A stretch of 64,000 nucleotides of DNA from Pseudacidovorax sp. RU35E (GTDB lineage Bacteria > Pseudomonadota > Gammaproteobacteria > Burkholderiales > Burkholderiaceae_C): positions 51,917-115,916 of the forward strand of contig NZ_FTMY01000018.1 in assembly GCF_900156165.1 (NCBI RefSeq), in the 5' to 3' direction. The translations under genes were made by a program, and so were the position numbers. Below the pieces are notes generated by a model. It searched no databases. It was not told where the DNA came from and saw only the letters and a program-made list of their open reading frames with translations. Below, piece by piece: positions 1 to 7,400 of the stretch (position 1 is the first letter of the stretch; every line of letters starts with the position of its first letter).

Positions 1-256
1 AGCCGCCGGTGACGGGCGGAAAGAACGCGACCTCGGCGCCGTCGTGCAATGCCGCGTCTTCCTTCGCCATCACCTGATCTAGGGCCAGGCGCACGGCGCG
101 TCCACGGGCCAGGGCGGAAGTATGCGGCTCGCCGCGCCCGATCAATTCGTCACGCAGGGCCCCCAGCGTCTCGGCCCGCGTCGTGACGGTCTCTTCGGCG
201 GTGCCCAGCGCCTCGCGGATCGACGCGAAATAGCGCACGCGGACGGACTTCGTCAT
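1..256 (-). CDS. moaD: MoaD, molybdopterin synthase sulfur-carrier subunit (stop codon just outside the window)
   Basis: Small ubiquitin-like sulfur carrier of molybdopterin synthase. Its thiocarboxylated C-terminus donates sulfur to precursor Z together with MoaE. Reading the minus strand from the ATG at 256 gives 85 residues starting MTKSVRVRYFASIREALG and ending EVAFFPPVTGG, the classic MoaD C-terminus with the terminal Gly-Gly. The last visible base is the T with which a stop codon would begin, so the gene is complete except for its stop. The start overlaps the moeA stop (ATGA), so the two are probably translationally coupled. moaE would be expected just beyond the left edge. Confidence 0.9.
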   Translation of the reverse strand, partial: MTKSVRVRYFASIREALGTAEETVTTRAETLGALRDELIGRGEPHTSALARGRAVRLALDQVMAKEDAALHDGAEVAFFPPVTGG

Positions 257-1548
257 GCCAGCCACGCCGAGAAGGGAATGAAGCGCACCGTGTCGCCGAC
301 TGCGATGGCTTGGCCGCCGGGGTTGTCGATCACCCCGTCGCCCCAGACGGTCGACGTGAGCACGCCCGAGCTCTGGTTGGAGAAGAGCGCGAGACGGCCG
401 TCGGCCCCGATGCGTGCGCGCAGGAACTCGCGCCGCCGGTCGGGGCGTGGCCAGTCGAAGCCCGCCGTCATCTGCACCGCGTCCGGCACGGCCTGGGTGG
501 TGCCCAGCAGCCCCATCAGGAAGGGCCGCACCAGCAGCAGGAAAGTCATGAAACTGGACACCGGGTTGCCCGGCAGCCCGCAGACATGGCACAGCTCGCG
601 ACCGCCTTCTTCGAGCGCCGGCCGCGCGATGGTGCCGTACGCGAACGGCTTGCCCGGCTTGATGGCCAGCGCCCAGTGCTCCAGCGTGCCGAGCGACTGC
701 ACGGCGGCCTTCACATGGTCTTCCTCGCCCACCGACACGCCGCCGGTGGTGATGATCAGGTCGTTCTGCGAGGCGGCGGCGCGCAGGCCGTCGATGGTGG
801 CCTCCAGCCGGTCGGGCACCAGCCCGAGGTCCTGCACCTCGCAGCCCATGCGCAGCAGCAGCGCGCGCAGGAAGAAGCGGTTGGAATTGTAGATGGCGCC
901 GGGCGGCATGGCCTCGGGCGCGATGGTGCCGGGCATGACCAGCTCGTCGCCGGTGGAAAGCATCGCCACGCGCGGCCGGCGGCGCACCGGCAGGCTGGCG
1001 AAGCCGATGCTGGCGGCCAGGCCCAGCGCCTGGGGCGTGAGACGCTGGCCGGCGGCGAGCACCACGCTGCCGCGCTCGACGTCCTCGCCAGCGCGGCGGA
1101 TCCATTGGCCGGCCTGCGGCAGGTTCGTCACACGGACCCGGCCCAGGCTGCCCTCTTCGGGCAGTGCCTCGGTGTCTTCCTGCATGACCACGGCATCGGC
1201 ACCGGGCGGGATGGGCGCGCCGGTGAAGATGCGCGCCGCCGTGCCGGCCGCCAGCGGCTCGCCCGTGCTGCCGGCCGGGATGCGCTGCGCCACGCGCAGC
1301 ACCGTGCCCGGCGCGGCGCAGTCGGCGGTGCGCACCGCATAGCCGTCCATGGCGCTGTTGTCCGCCGGCGGCACGGTGAGCGCCGCGACGAGGTCACGCG
1401 CCAGCACGCGGCCATCGGCGTCGAAGGTGTTGCAGTCCTCGATGCCCGCCAGCGGCTGCGCCTGGGCCATCAGCCGGGCCAGGGCGTCGTCCAGGGGCAT
1501 CAGCGGGCGGCGCGCAGCTGGCGCCGGGGCAGCGGTTGCGTCAGACAT
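253..1548 (-). CDS. moeA: MoeA, molybdopterin molybdenumtransferase
   Basis: Inserts molybdate into adenylylated molybdopterin in the last step of Mo-cofactor synthesis in the cytoplasm. The 431-residue protein has the family length and motifs in order: DNSAMDGYAVR, a GDELV segment, the ITTGGVSVGEEDHVK MogA-like signature, IKPGKPFAYG and GLPGNPVSSF, then the C-terminal domain IV. The ATG at 1548 (MSDATAAPAP) was chosen because upstream in-frame sequence overlaps mobB and looks non-native. It overlaps the end of mobB by 8 bases and its stop overlaps the moaD start, so mobB-moeA-moaD form one cofactor module downstream of the threonine genes. Confidence 0.95.
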   Translation of the reverse strand: MSDATAAPAPAARRPLMPLDDALARLMAQAQPLAGIEDCNTFDADGRVLARDLVAALTVPPADNSAMDGYAVRTADCAAPGTVLRVAQRIPAGSTGEPLAAGTAARIFTGAPIPPGADAVVMQEDTEALPEEGSLGRVRVTNLPQAGQWIRRAGEDVERGSVVLAAGQRLTPQALGLAASIGFASLPVRRRPRVAMLSTGDELVMPGTIAPEAMPPGAIYNSNRFFLRALLLRMGCEVQDLGLVPDRLEATIDGLRAAASQNDLIITTGGVSVGEEDHVKAAVQSLGTLEHWALAIKPGKPFAYGTIARPALEEGGRELCHVCGLPGNPVSSFMTFLLLVRPFLMGLLGTTQAVPDAVQMTAGFDWPRPDRRREFLRARIGADGRLALFSNQSSGVLTSTVWGDGVIDNPGGQAIAVGDTVRFIPFSAWLA

Positions 1549-2086
1549 GGTGCTCGGGGTGGTAGACGAAGCGTTCGCCGCTCTGCAGCAGCCACTGCGC
1601 CACGCCCGCGGCATCGTCCAGGTCGAAGACCGGCAGGCCGGTGGGCTGGGGCAGGTTCTCGGTCGTGTCGGTGGCGATGGCGCAGACGGAATCGTCCAGC
1701 GGATACAGCGCCGGACGCGGTTCCTGGCCCGGCTCGATACGGCGCATGACCTCGACCTTGTGCAGGTCGCAGTGCTTGAAGCCCTCGACCAGTACCCAGT
1801 CCACGCCGTCCCACAGTTCGGCCAGCAGGTGGTGCACGTCGGGCTCGGTCGGCTGCTCGAATTCGCGCATCAGCGCCATGCGCCGGTCGGAGGCGACCAC
1901 CACCTCGAAGGCGCCCGCCTGGCGATGGCGCCAGCTGTCCTTGCCGGGATGGTCGATGTCGAATTTGTGGTGGGCATGCTTGATGACCGACACGCGCTGG
2001 CCCTGGCCGCGCAACTCGGCGATCACCCGCTCGACCAGGGTGGTCTTGCCCGCCCCGGAGTAGCCGGCAAAGACCACGACCTTCAT
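1541..2086 (-). CDS. mobB: MobB, molybdopterin-guanine dinucleotide biosynthesis accessory GTPase
   Basis: GTP-binding protein that assists MobA in attaching GMP to molybdopterin. The 181-residue protein begins MKVVVFAGYSGAGKTTLVERV, with the Walker A motif GYSGAGKT at residues 8-15. It continues with the MobB-typical VSVIKHAHHKFDIDHPGKDS and the segment WVLVEGFKH. The start ATG at 2086 overlaps the thrC stop (ATGA), and the 3' end overlaps moeA. No mobA is visible, so the dinucleotide-forming enzyme must be encoded elsewhere. Confidence 0.93.
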   Translation of the reverse strand: MKVVVFAGYSGAGKTTLVERVIAELRGQGQRVSVIKHAHHKFDIDHPGKDSWRHRQAGAFEVVVASDRRMALMREFEQPTEPDVHHLLAELWDGVDWVLVEGFKHCDLHKVEVMRRIEPGQEPRPALYPLDDSVCAIATDTTENLPQPTGLPVFDLDDAAGVAQWLLQSGERFVYHPEHHV

Positions 2087-3501
2087 GCGGCGCAGTGCTC
2101 GGCGATGTAGCGCTTGACCTGCTCGGCGTCGGCCGGCATGCGCACCACGCGCTTGGGCAGCGACTCGATGCCCTCGAACCTGGCCGGCCGGTCGGGCTCG
2201 CGGCCCAGGGCTTCCACGATGGTGGCGGCGAACTTGATGGGCAGCGCCGTTTCCAGCACGACCATCGGCACGCCGGGCTCGACGTGTTCGCGCGCCACCT
2301 TCAGCCCATCGGCCGTGTGGGTGTCGATGAGCACGGCAAAGCGCTCGTCGGTGTCGCGGATGGTGGCCAGGCGGTCGGCATGCGTGCTGCGGCCGGAGCG
2401 GAAGCCGAAGCGGCCCGCCGCATCGGCGAAGACCGGGTCGGCGCTCAGGTCGAAGCGGCCCTCGCGCGCCAGCGCGTCCTGGAACAGCGCCTTGGTACGC
2501 CCGCCGTCGCGGCCCAGCAGGTCGAACACGAAGCGCTCGAAGTTGCTGGCCTTGCTGATGTCCATGGACGGGCTGGAGGTCTCGTGCGTGTCGACCGCGC
2601 CGCGAACGCGGTAGACGCCGGTGCGGAAGAACTCGTCGAGCACGTCGTTCTCGTTGGTGGCGACCACCAGCTTGCGGATCGGCAGGCCCATCATGCGCGC
2701 CACATGGCCAGCGCAGACGTTGCCGAAGTTGCCCGAGGGCACGGTGAAGCTCACTTCGCCGCCGTGCGGACCCGTGGCCTCGATCCAGCCCTTGAAGTAG
2801 TAGACGACCTGGGCCAACAGACGCGCCCAGTTGATCGAGTTGACCGTGCCGATGCGGTACTGGCGCTTGAAGGCTAGGTCGTTGCTCACCGCCTTGACGA
2901 TGTCCTGGCAGTCGTCGAACACGCCGGTGACGGCGATGTTGTGGATGTTGGCGTCCTGCAGACTGAACATCTGCGCCTGCTGGAAGGGACTCATCCGGCC
3001 GTCGGGCGAGGTCATGAAGACGCGCACGCCCTTCTTGCCCTTCATCGCGTATTCGGCGGCGCTGCCGGTGTCGCCGCTGGTGGCGCCCAGGATGTTGAGT
3101 TGCTCGCCGCGGCGACCCAGTTCGTACTCGAACAGGTTGCCCAGTAGCTGCATCGCCATGTCCTTGAAGGCGAGCGTCGGGCCGTTGGACAGACCTTCGA
3201 GGTAGACGCCGTCCTCCAGCTCGCGCAGCGGCGTGATGTCGGCCGTACCGAAGACCTCTTCGGTGTACGTCTTCGCGCACAGGGCGCGCAGGTCGTCGGC
3301 CGGGATGTCGTCGATGTAGAGCGACAGGATCTCGAAGGCCAGCTCGTGGTAGGCCAGCGTGCGCCAGCGCGCGAGCATGGCGGCATCAACCTGCGGATAG
3401 CGCTCGGGCAGGTACAGGCCGCCATCAGGGGCCAGGCCTTCGAGCAGGATCTCGCAGAACTTGCGGGGCGTCGGGTCCCCACGGGTGGAAAGGTAGTTCA
3501 T
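2083..3501 (-). CDS. thrC: Threonine synthase
   Basis: PLP enzyme converting O-phosphohomoserine to threonine, the last step of threonine synthesis. It has 472 residues, the length of the longer (class with N-terminal MNYLSTRG) threonine synthases. The PLP lysine lies in NGPTLAFKDMAMQ (about K113), and a Gly-rich cofactor loop LGATSGDTGSAAEYA follows. The gene starts 10 bases after the hom stop and its own stop overlaps mobB, so hom-thrC-mobB are probably one transcript. Coupling of threonine synthesis to Mo-cofactor genes is a gene-order habit of this bacterial group rather than a known pathway link. Confidence 0.96.
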   Translation of the reverse strand: MNYLSTRGDPTPRKFCEILLEGLAPDGGLYLPERYPQVDAAMLARWRTLAYHELAFEILSLYIDDIPADDLRALCAKTYTEEVFGTADITPLRELEDGVYLEGLSNGPTLAFKDMAMQLLGNLFEYELGRRGEQLNILGATSGDTGSAAEYAMKGKKGVRVFMTSPDGRMSPFQQAQMFSLQDANIHNIAVTGVFDDCQDIVKAVSNDLAFKRQYRIGTVNSINWARLLAQVVYYFKGWIEATGPHGGEVSFTVPSGNFGNVCAGHVARMMGLPIRKLVVATNENDVLDEFFRTGVYRVRGAVDTHETSSPSMDISKASNFERFVFDLLGRDGGRTKALFQDALAREGRFDLSADPVFADAAGRFGFRSGRSTHADRLATIRDTDERFAVLIDTHTADGLKVAREHVEPGVPMVVLETALPIKFAATIVEALGREPDRPARFEGIESLPKRVVRMPADAEQVKRYIAEHCAA

Positions 3502-3511
3502 CGCGGCGTCT

Positions 3512-4849
3512 TCAGCGCAGTTCTTCCTTGCGCAGGCGCACCACCGGGGCGAGCACCGTGGGCAGCGCCTGCAGTTCGGCGATCACGCTGTCCACCGCGC
3601 CTTCGCGCGCGTCGTGCGTGAGGATGATCAAGTCGGTGTCGGTGGAGCCTTCGCCGCCCACGTCCTCGGCCTCGCGCTGCAGCACGGCGTCGATGCTGAT
3701 GCCGGCGGTGGCGAGCAGGCCCGTCACCTTGGCGAGCACGCCGGCCTGGTCGGCCACGCGCAGGCGCAGGTAGTAGCTGCTGGTGACCTCGCTCATGGGC
3801 AACACCGGCAGGTCGCTCATCGACTGCGGATGGAAAGCGAGGTATGGCACCCGGTGCTGCACGTCGGCCGAATGCAGGCGGGTGATGTCCACCAGGTCGG
3901 CGATCACGGCGCTGGCCGTGGGCTCGCTGCCCGCGCCCTTGCCGTAGTACAGCGTGGTGCCGACGGCGTCGCCGTGCACGACCACGGCATTCATGGCGCC
4001 CTCCACATTGGCCAGCAGGCGCTTGGTCGGCACCAGCGTAGGGTGCACGCGCAGCTCGATGCCCTTGGCCGTCCGGCGCGTCACGCCCAGGAGTTTGATG
4101 CGGTAACCCAGCTGCTCGGCGTACTTGATGTCCTGCGCGGCCAGCTGCGTGATGCCTTCGACATAGGCCTTGTCGAACTGCACCGGCACGCCGAAGGCGA
4201 TGGCGCTCATCAGCGTGAGCTTGTGGGCGGCGTCCACGCCTTCGATGTCGAAGGTGGGATCGGCCTCGGCATAGCCCAGACGCTGCGCTTCTTTCAGCAC
4301 GGTGCCGAAGTCCAGGCCCTTGTCCCGCATTTCCGACAGGATGAAGTTGGTGGTGCCGTTGATGATGCCGGCGATCCATTCGATGCGGTTGGCCGTCAGG
4401 CCTTCGCGCAACGCCTTGATGATCGGGATGCCGCCGGCCACCGCGGCCTCGAAGGCCACCATCACGCCGCGCTGGTGGGCGGCCGCGAAGATCTCGGTGC
4501 CATGCACGGCCAGCAGGGCCTTGTTGGCCGTGACCACGTGCTTGCCGGCCGCGATGGCCTCGAGCACCAGCGCCTTGGCGATGCCGTAGCCGCCGATCAG
4601 CTCGATCACGATGTCGATCTCGGGATTGGCGATCACCTCGCGGGCGTCGCCCACCACCTTCACGCCCTCGCCCACCACGCGGCGGGCGCGCTCGGTGTCG
4701 AGGTCGGCCACCATGGCGATCTCGATCCCGCGGCCGGCGCGGCGGCGGATCTCTTCCTGGTTGCGGCGCAGCACCTCGAAGGTACCGCTGCCCACGGTGC
4801 CGATGCCGAGCAGGCCGATCTGGATGGGTTTCATGGATTCAGTCGTCAT
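3512..4849 (-). CDS. hom: Homoserine dehydrogenase
   Basis: NAD(P)H-dependent reduction of aspartate semialdehyde to homoserine, the branch to threonine and methionine. The 445-residue protein has the dinucleotide fold at the start (GLLGIGTVGSG, near residues 12-22), the catalytic domain with NGTTNFIL and the family signature AYVEGITQLAAQDI, and a C-terminal ACT domain from about residue 350 (SSYYLRLRVADQAGVLAKVTG). It is the monofunctional form, not fused to aspartokinase. The ATG at 4849 has a GGGAG ribosome site about 9 bases upstream; an internal ATG at 4834 is possible. The ACT domain implies allosteric control, classically by threonine. Confidence 0.96.
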   Translation of the reverse strand: MTTESMKPIQIGLLGIGTVGSGTFEVLRRNQEEIRRRAGRGIEIAMVADLDTERARRVVGEGVKVVGDAREVIANPEIDIVIELIGGYGIAKALVLEAIAAGKHVVTANKALLAVHGTEIFAAAHQRGVMVAFEAAVAGGIPIIKALREGLTANRIEWIAGIINGTTNFILSEMRDKGLDFGTVLKEAQRLGYAEADPTFDIEGVDAAHKLTLMSAIAFGVPVQFDKAYVEGITQLAAQDIKYAEQLGYRIKLLGVTRRTAKGIELRVHPTLVPTKRLLANVEGAMNAVVVHGDAVGTTLYYGKGAGSEPTASAVIADLVDITRLHSADVQHRVPYLAFHPQSMSDLPVLPMSEVTSSYYLRLRVADQAGVLAKVTGLLATAGISIDAVLQREAEDVGGEGSTDTDLIILTHDAREGAVDSVIAELQALPTVLAPVVRLRKEELR

Positions 4850-4899
4850 AGCGGGTCACTCCCTCTTCATTCATCTGGATGCGCGGCGCATGGAAGCGC

Positions 4900-6123
4900 T
4901 CAGGCGTGGCGCTGGCGGTAGCGCGCGAGGAAGCGCTCGATGCGGCCGATGGCCTCGCGCAGGTCGTCTTCATGTGGCAGGAAGACGATGCGGAAATGCT
5001 GCTGGTCGGGGAAGTTGAAGCCCGTGCCCTGCACCAGCATCACGCGGGTTTCCTTGAGCAGTTCGAGGAAGAACTGCCGGTCGTCCGCGATGGGATAGAC
5101 CTTGGGGTCGAGCCGCGGGAACATGTACAGCGCCGCCTGCGGCTTGACGCAGCTCACGCCGGGGATCGAGGTGATCAGGTCGTAGGCCAGGTCCCGCTGG
5201 CGGCGCAGCCGGCCGCCGGGGCCGACCAGCTCGTTGATGCTCTGGTAGCCACCCAGCGCCGTCTGGATGGCCCACTGACCCGGCACGTTGGAGCACAGCT
5301 TCATGTTGGCCAGCATGTTCAGGCCTTCGATGTAGTCGCTGGCGGCACGCTTGTCGCCCGACACCACCATCCAGCCCGCGCGGTAGCCACAGGAGCGGTA
5401 GCTCTTGGACAGCGAGTTGAAGGTGAGCGTCAGCACGTCGGTGGACAGGCTGCCCAGCGCCGTGTGCTTGACGCCGTCGTACAGCACCTTGTCGTAGACC
5501 TCGTCGGCCAGCAGCACCAGTTCATGCTCGCGGGCGATCTCGACCAGCCCCTTGAGCAGCTCGTCGCTGTAGACCACGCCCGTCGGGTTGTTCGGATTGA
5601 TCACCACGATGCCCTTGGTGCGCGGCGTGATCTTGGCGCGGATGTCGTCCAGGTCGGGCATCCACTGGTTGGCCTCGTCGCACAGGTAGTGCACCGGCTT
5701 GCCACCAGAGAGGCTGGTGACGGCTGTCCACAGCGGATAGTCGGGCGCGGGCAGCAGCAATTCGTCGCCGTCGTCCAGCAGCGCATTGGTGGCCATGGCG
5801 ATCAGCTCGCTGGCACCGTTGCCGAGGTAGATGTCCTCGAGCGTGACGCCGGCGATGCCCTGCTGCTGGGTGTAGTGCATCACCGCCTTGCGCGCGGCAA
5901 AGATGCCCTTGCTGTCGGAGTAGCCCGCCGACGCCGGCAGGTGGCGGATCATGTCCTGCTGCACCTCTTCGGGCGCATCGAAGCCGAAGGGCGCGAGGTT
6001 GCCGATGTTCAGCTTGATGATCTTCTGGCCCTCTTCCTCCATCTGCTTGGCCGCGTCCATGATGGGACCGCGGATGTCGTACAGCACATGGGCCAGCTTG
6101 GCCGATTTCTTGATCGCTTTCAA
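4900..6123 (-). CDS. alaA: AlaA-like alanine/glutamate aminotransferase (class I PLP)
   Basis: Cytoplasmic class I/II aminotransferase; relatives make alanine from pyruvate and glutamate. The 407-residue protein closely follows E. coli AlaA (YfbQ) along its length: YDIRGPIMDAAKQMEEEG, KLNIGNLAPFGFDAPEE, ITPRTKGIVVINPNNPTG, the PLP lysine in FNSLSKSYR, and IQTALGGYQSINELV. It lies upstream of hom with a 50-base gap and may share its transcript. The exact amino-acid substrate is inferred from the family. The gene upstream (6191) is divergent, so the 67 bases between hold both promoters. Confidence 0.9.
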   Translation of the reverse strand: MKAIKKSAKLAHVLYDIRGPIMDAAKQMEEEGQKIIKLNIGNLAPFGFDAPEEVQQDMIRHLPASAGYSDSKGIFAARKAVMHYTQQQGIAGVTLEDIYLGNGASELIAMATNALLDDGDELLLPAPDYPLWTAVTSLSGGKPVHYLCDEANQWMPDLDDIRAKITPRTKGIVVINPNNPTGVVYSDELLKGLVEIAREHELVLLADEVYDKVLYDGVKHTALGSLSTDVLTLTFNSLSKSYRSCGYRAGWMVVSGDKRAASDYIEGLNMLANMKLCSNVPGQWAIQTALGGYQSINELVGPGGRLRRQRDLAYDLITSIPGVSCVKPQAALYMFPRLDPKVYPIADDRQFFLELLKETRVMLVQGTGFNFPDQQHFRIVFLPHEDDLREAIGRIERFLARYRQRHA

Positions 6124-6157
6124 AGTCCCTCCGAGGGGCGCACAAAAAGGGGAAACC

Positions 6158-6163
6158 TACAAT
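6158..6163 (+). promoter_or_regulatory. Putative -10 element for the Mth938-like gene
   Basis: TACAAT lies 27 bases before the ATG at 6191, in an AT-enriched stretch of the 67-base divergent spacer between alaA and the Mth938-like gene. No good -35 match was seen, so this is a weak call based on one hexamer and position. Confidence 0.35.
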
Positions 6164-6190
6164 TGGAACACAGATGAAAGCCCCCGCCCG

Positions 6191-6577
6191 ATGAAGCTCC
6201 AGCCCGACAAACACGACGTCCAGACCGTCACCGCGACCGGGCCCGGATGGGTCGCCCTCAATGGTCAGCGGGTGGAAACGAGCGTGGTGGTGGGCTCGCG
6301 CGACGAGCGTTTCGACTGGCCGTGCGATCGCTTCGATGCATTGACATCGGCCCACTTCGCGCAACTGGCCGAGTTGAAGGCCGAAGTGGTGATCTTCGGC
6401 AGCGGCGATCGCATCCGCTTTCCCAAGCCTGCTTGGATCGCGCCCCTGATCGCGGCCGGCACCGGGGTGGAGACCATGGACACCGCGGCAGCCTGCCGCA
6501 CCTACAACATCCTGGCCGCCGAGGGGCGCCATGTGGTCGCAGCCCTTCTTTTGGAAGCACCGACGGCTATCCGCTGA
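6191..6577 (+). CDS. Mth938-like domain protein (DUF498 / NDUFAF3-like)
   Basis: 128-residue single-domain protein of the Mth938/DUF498 family, whose eukaryotic relative NDUFAF3 helps assemble respiratory complex I. The bacterial role is not established. Visible family features are PGWVALNGQRVETSVVVG near the N-terminus, VVIFGSGDRIRFP in the middle, and GVETMDTAAACRTYNILAAEGR VVAALL toward the end. The start at 6191 gives the usual short N-terminus; longer in-frame sequence upstream overlaps alaA and is rejected. It is transcribed divergently from alaA and sits 152 bases ahead of bcp. Confidence 0.85.
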   Translation: MKLQPDKHDVQTVTATGPGWVALNGQRVETSVVVGSRDERFDWPCDRFDALTSAHFAQLAELKAEVVIFGSGDRIRFPKPAWIAPLIAAGTGVETMDTAAACRTYNILAAEGRHVVAALLLEAPTAIR

Positions 6578-6590
6578 TTTGCAATCGGGA

Positions 6591-6596
6591 TAAAAT
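6591..6596 (+). promoter_or_regulatory. Putative -10 element for bcp
   Basis: TAAAAT (within GGGATAAAATCG) occurs just after the Mth938-like gene and about 134 bases before the bcp start, in a locally AT-rich patch of the 152-base spacer. A matching -35 was not found, so confidence is low. It would give bcp a leader of about 125 bases. Confidence 0.35.
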
Positions 6597-6729
6597 CGGC
6601 GGTTGCAGACCGGACCGCGTTTCCTCGAATAACTGCAGGCGATGGCGTCGTGGAGCGCAATCCCGTGGCATCGAAGAACCCAGGTTTCGCGTCATTCCTC
6701 GGGAACCCAGAGCGGAGATTACAAGTTTC

Positions 6730-7206
6730 ATGGCGATCGTTGTCAACAAACCCATTCCCGAATTCGATGCCAGCGCCACCGGCGGAATCAAGGTCTCGAA
6801 CACCACGCACCTCGGTCAGACCGTCGTGCTGTACTTCTACCCCAAGGACAACACGCCCGGCTGCACCACCGAGGCCATGCAGTTCCGCGATCACTACAAG
6901 GATTTCGTGAAGGCCGGCGCGGTGGTCTTCGGCGTGTCGCGCGACAACATGAAGTCGCATGATGAGTTCAAGGCCAAACTCGAGTTGCCCTTTGAACTGA
7001 TTGCCGACACCGAAGAAAAGATGTGCCACATGTTCGGTGTGGTCAAGAACAAGATCATGTACGGCAAGAAGGTCAAGGGCATCGAGCGCAGCACCTTCCT
7101 GATTGGACCGGACGGCGTGCTCAAGGCCGAATGGCGTGGCCTCAAGGTCCCAGGTCACGTGGACGAGGTCCTCAAGGAAGTCAAGGCTCTGAAGAAGGCT
7201 GCCTGA
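6730..7206 (+). CDS. bcp: Thioredoxin-dependent peroxiredoxin, Bcp/PrxQ type
   Basis: Cytoplasmic thiol peroxidase reducing hydrogen peroxide and organic hydroperoxides. The 158-residue protein has the thioredoxin-like fold with FYPKDNTPGCTTEAM; C45 is the peroxidatic cysteine. The resolving cysteine found five residues later in E. coli Bcp is replaced by methionine (M50), so this is a 1-Cys type or resolves elsewhere; another cysteine occurs at KMCHMFG near residue 99. The conserved RSTFLIGPDG segment follows. The start is the ATG at 6730. A strong intrinsic terminator follows at 7319. Confidence 0.93.
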   Translation: MAIVVNKPIPEFDASATGGIKVSNTTHLGQTVVLYFYPKDNTPGCTTEAMQFRDHYKDFVKAGAVVFGVSRDNMKSHDEFKAKLELPFELIADTEEKMCHMFGVVKNKIMYGKKVKGIERSTFLIGPDGVLKAEWRGLKVPGHVDEVLKEVKALKKAA

Positions 7207-7318
7207 TTGCCATCCAGACGCGCAGCGCCAAGGCGCGTTGTCCGTCAACAGGCAGGCCCTTGCCGATGTGCATAATGGGTCCATGCCGTTGAGCACGACG
7301 ACAGCATCCCCCGAAAGA

Positions 7319-7353
7319 AGCCGCACTGGTCTCCAGGCGGCTTTTTCGTTTTT
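7319..7353 (+). terminator. Intrinsic terminator after bcp
   Basis: Arms AGCCGC-A-CTGG and CCAGGCGGCT form a 10-bp stem with one bulged A and a TCT loop, followed directly by TTTTTCGTTTTT. This is a textbook Rho-independent terminator. It separates bcp from the PIN-PhoH gene, which starts about 50 bases later. Confidence 0.85.
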
Positions 7354-7400
7354 CGGCCCCAGCGCCTTCGTGCGCGTTTTTTCAGCGAGCCTGTTCCTCC

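Noticed and set aside
253..1749. Long plus-strand ORFs opposite moeA (256-aa and 479-aa)
   Set aside because: They are GC-rich shadow frames opposite a gene with strong family motifs; their sequence is low-complexity Arg/Gly/Ala without domains.
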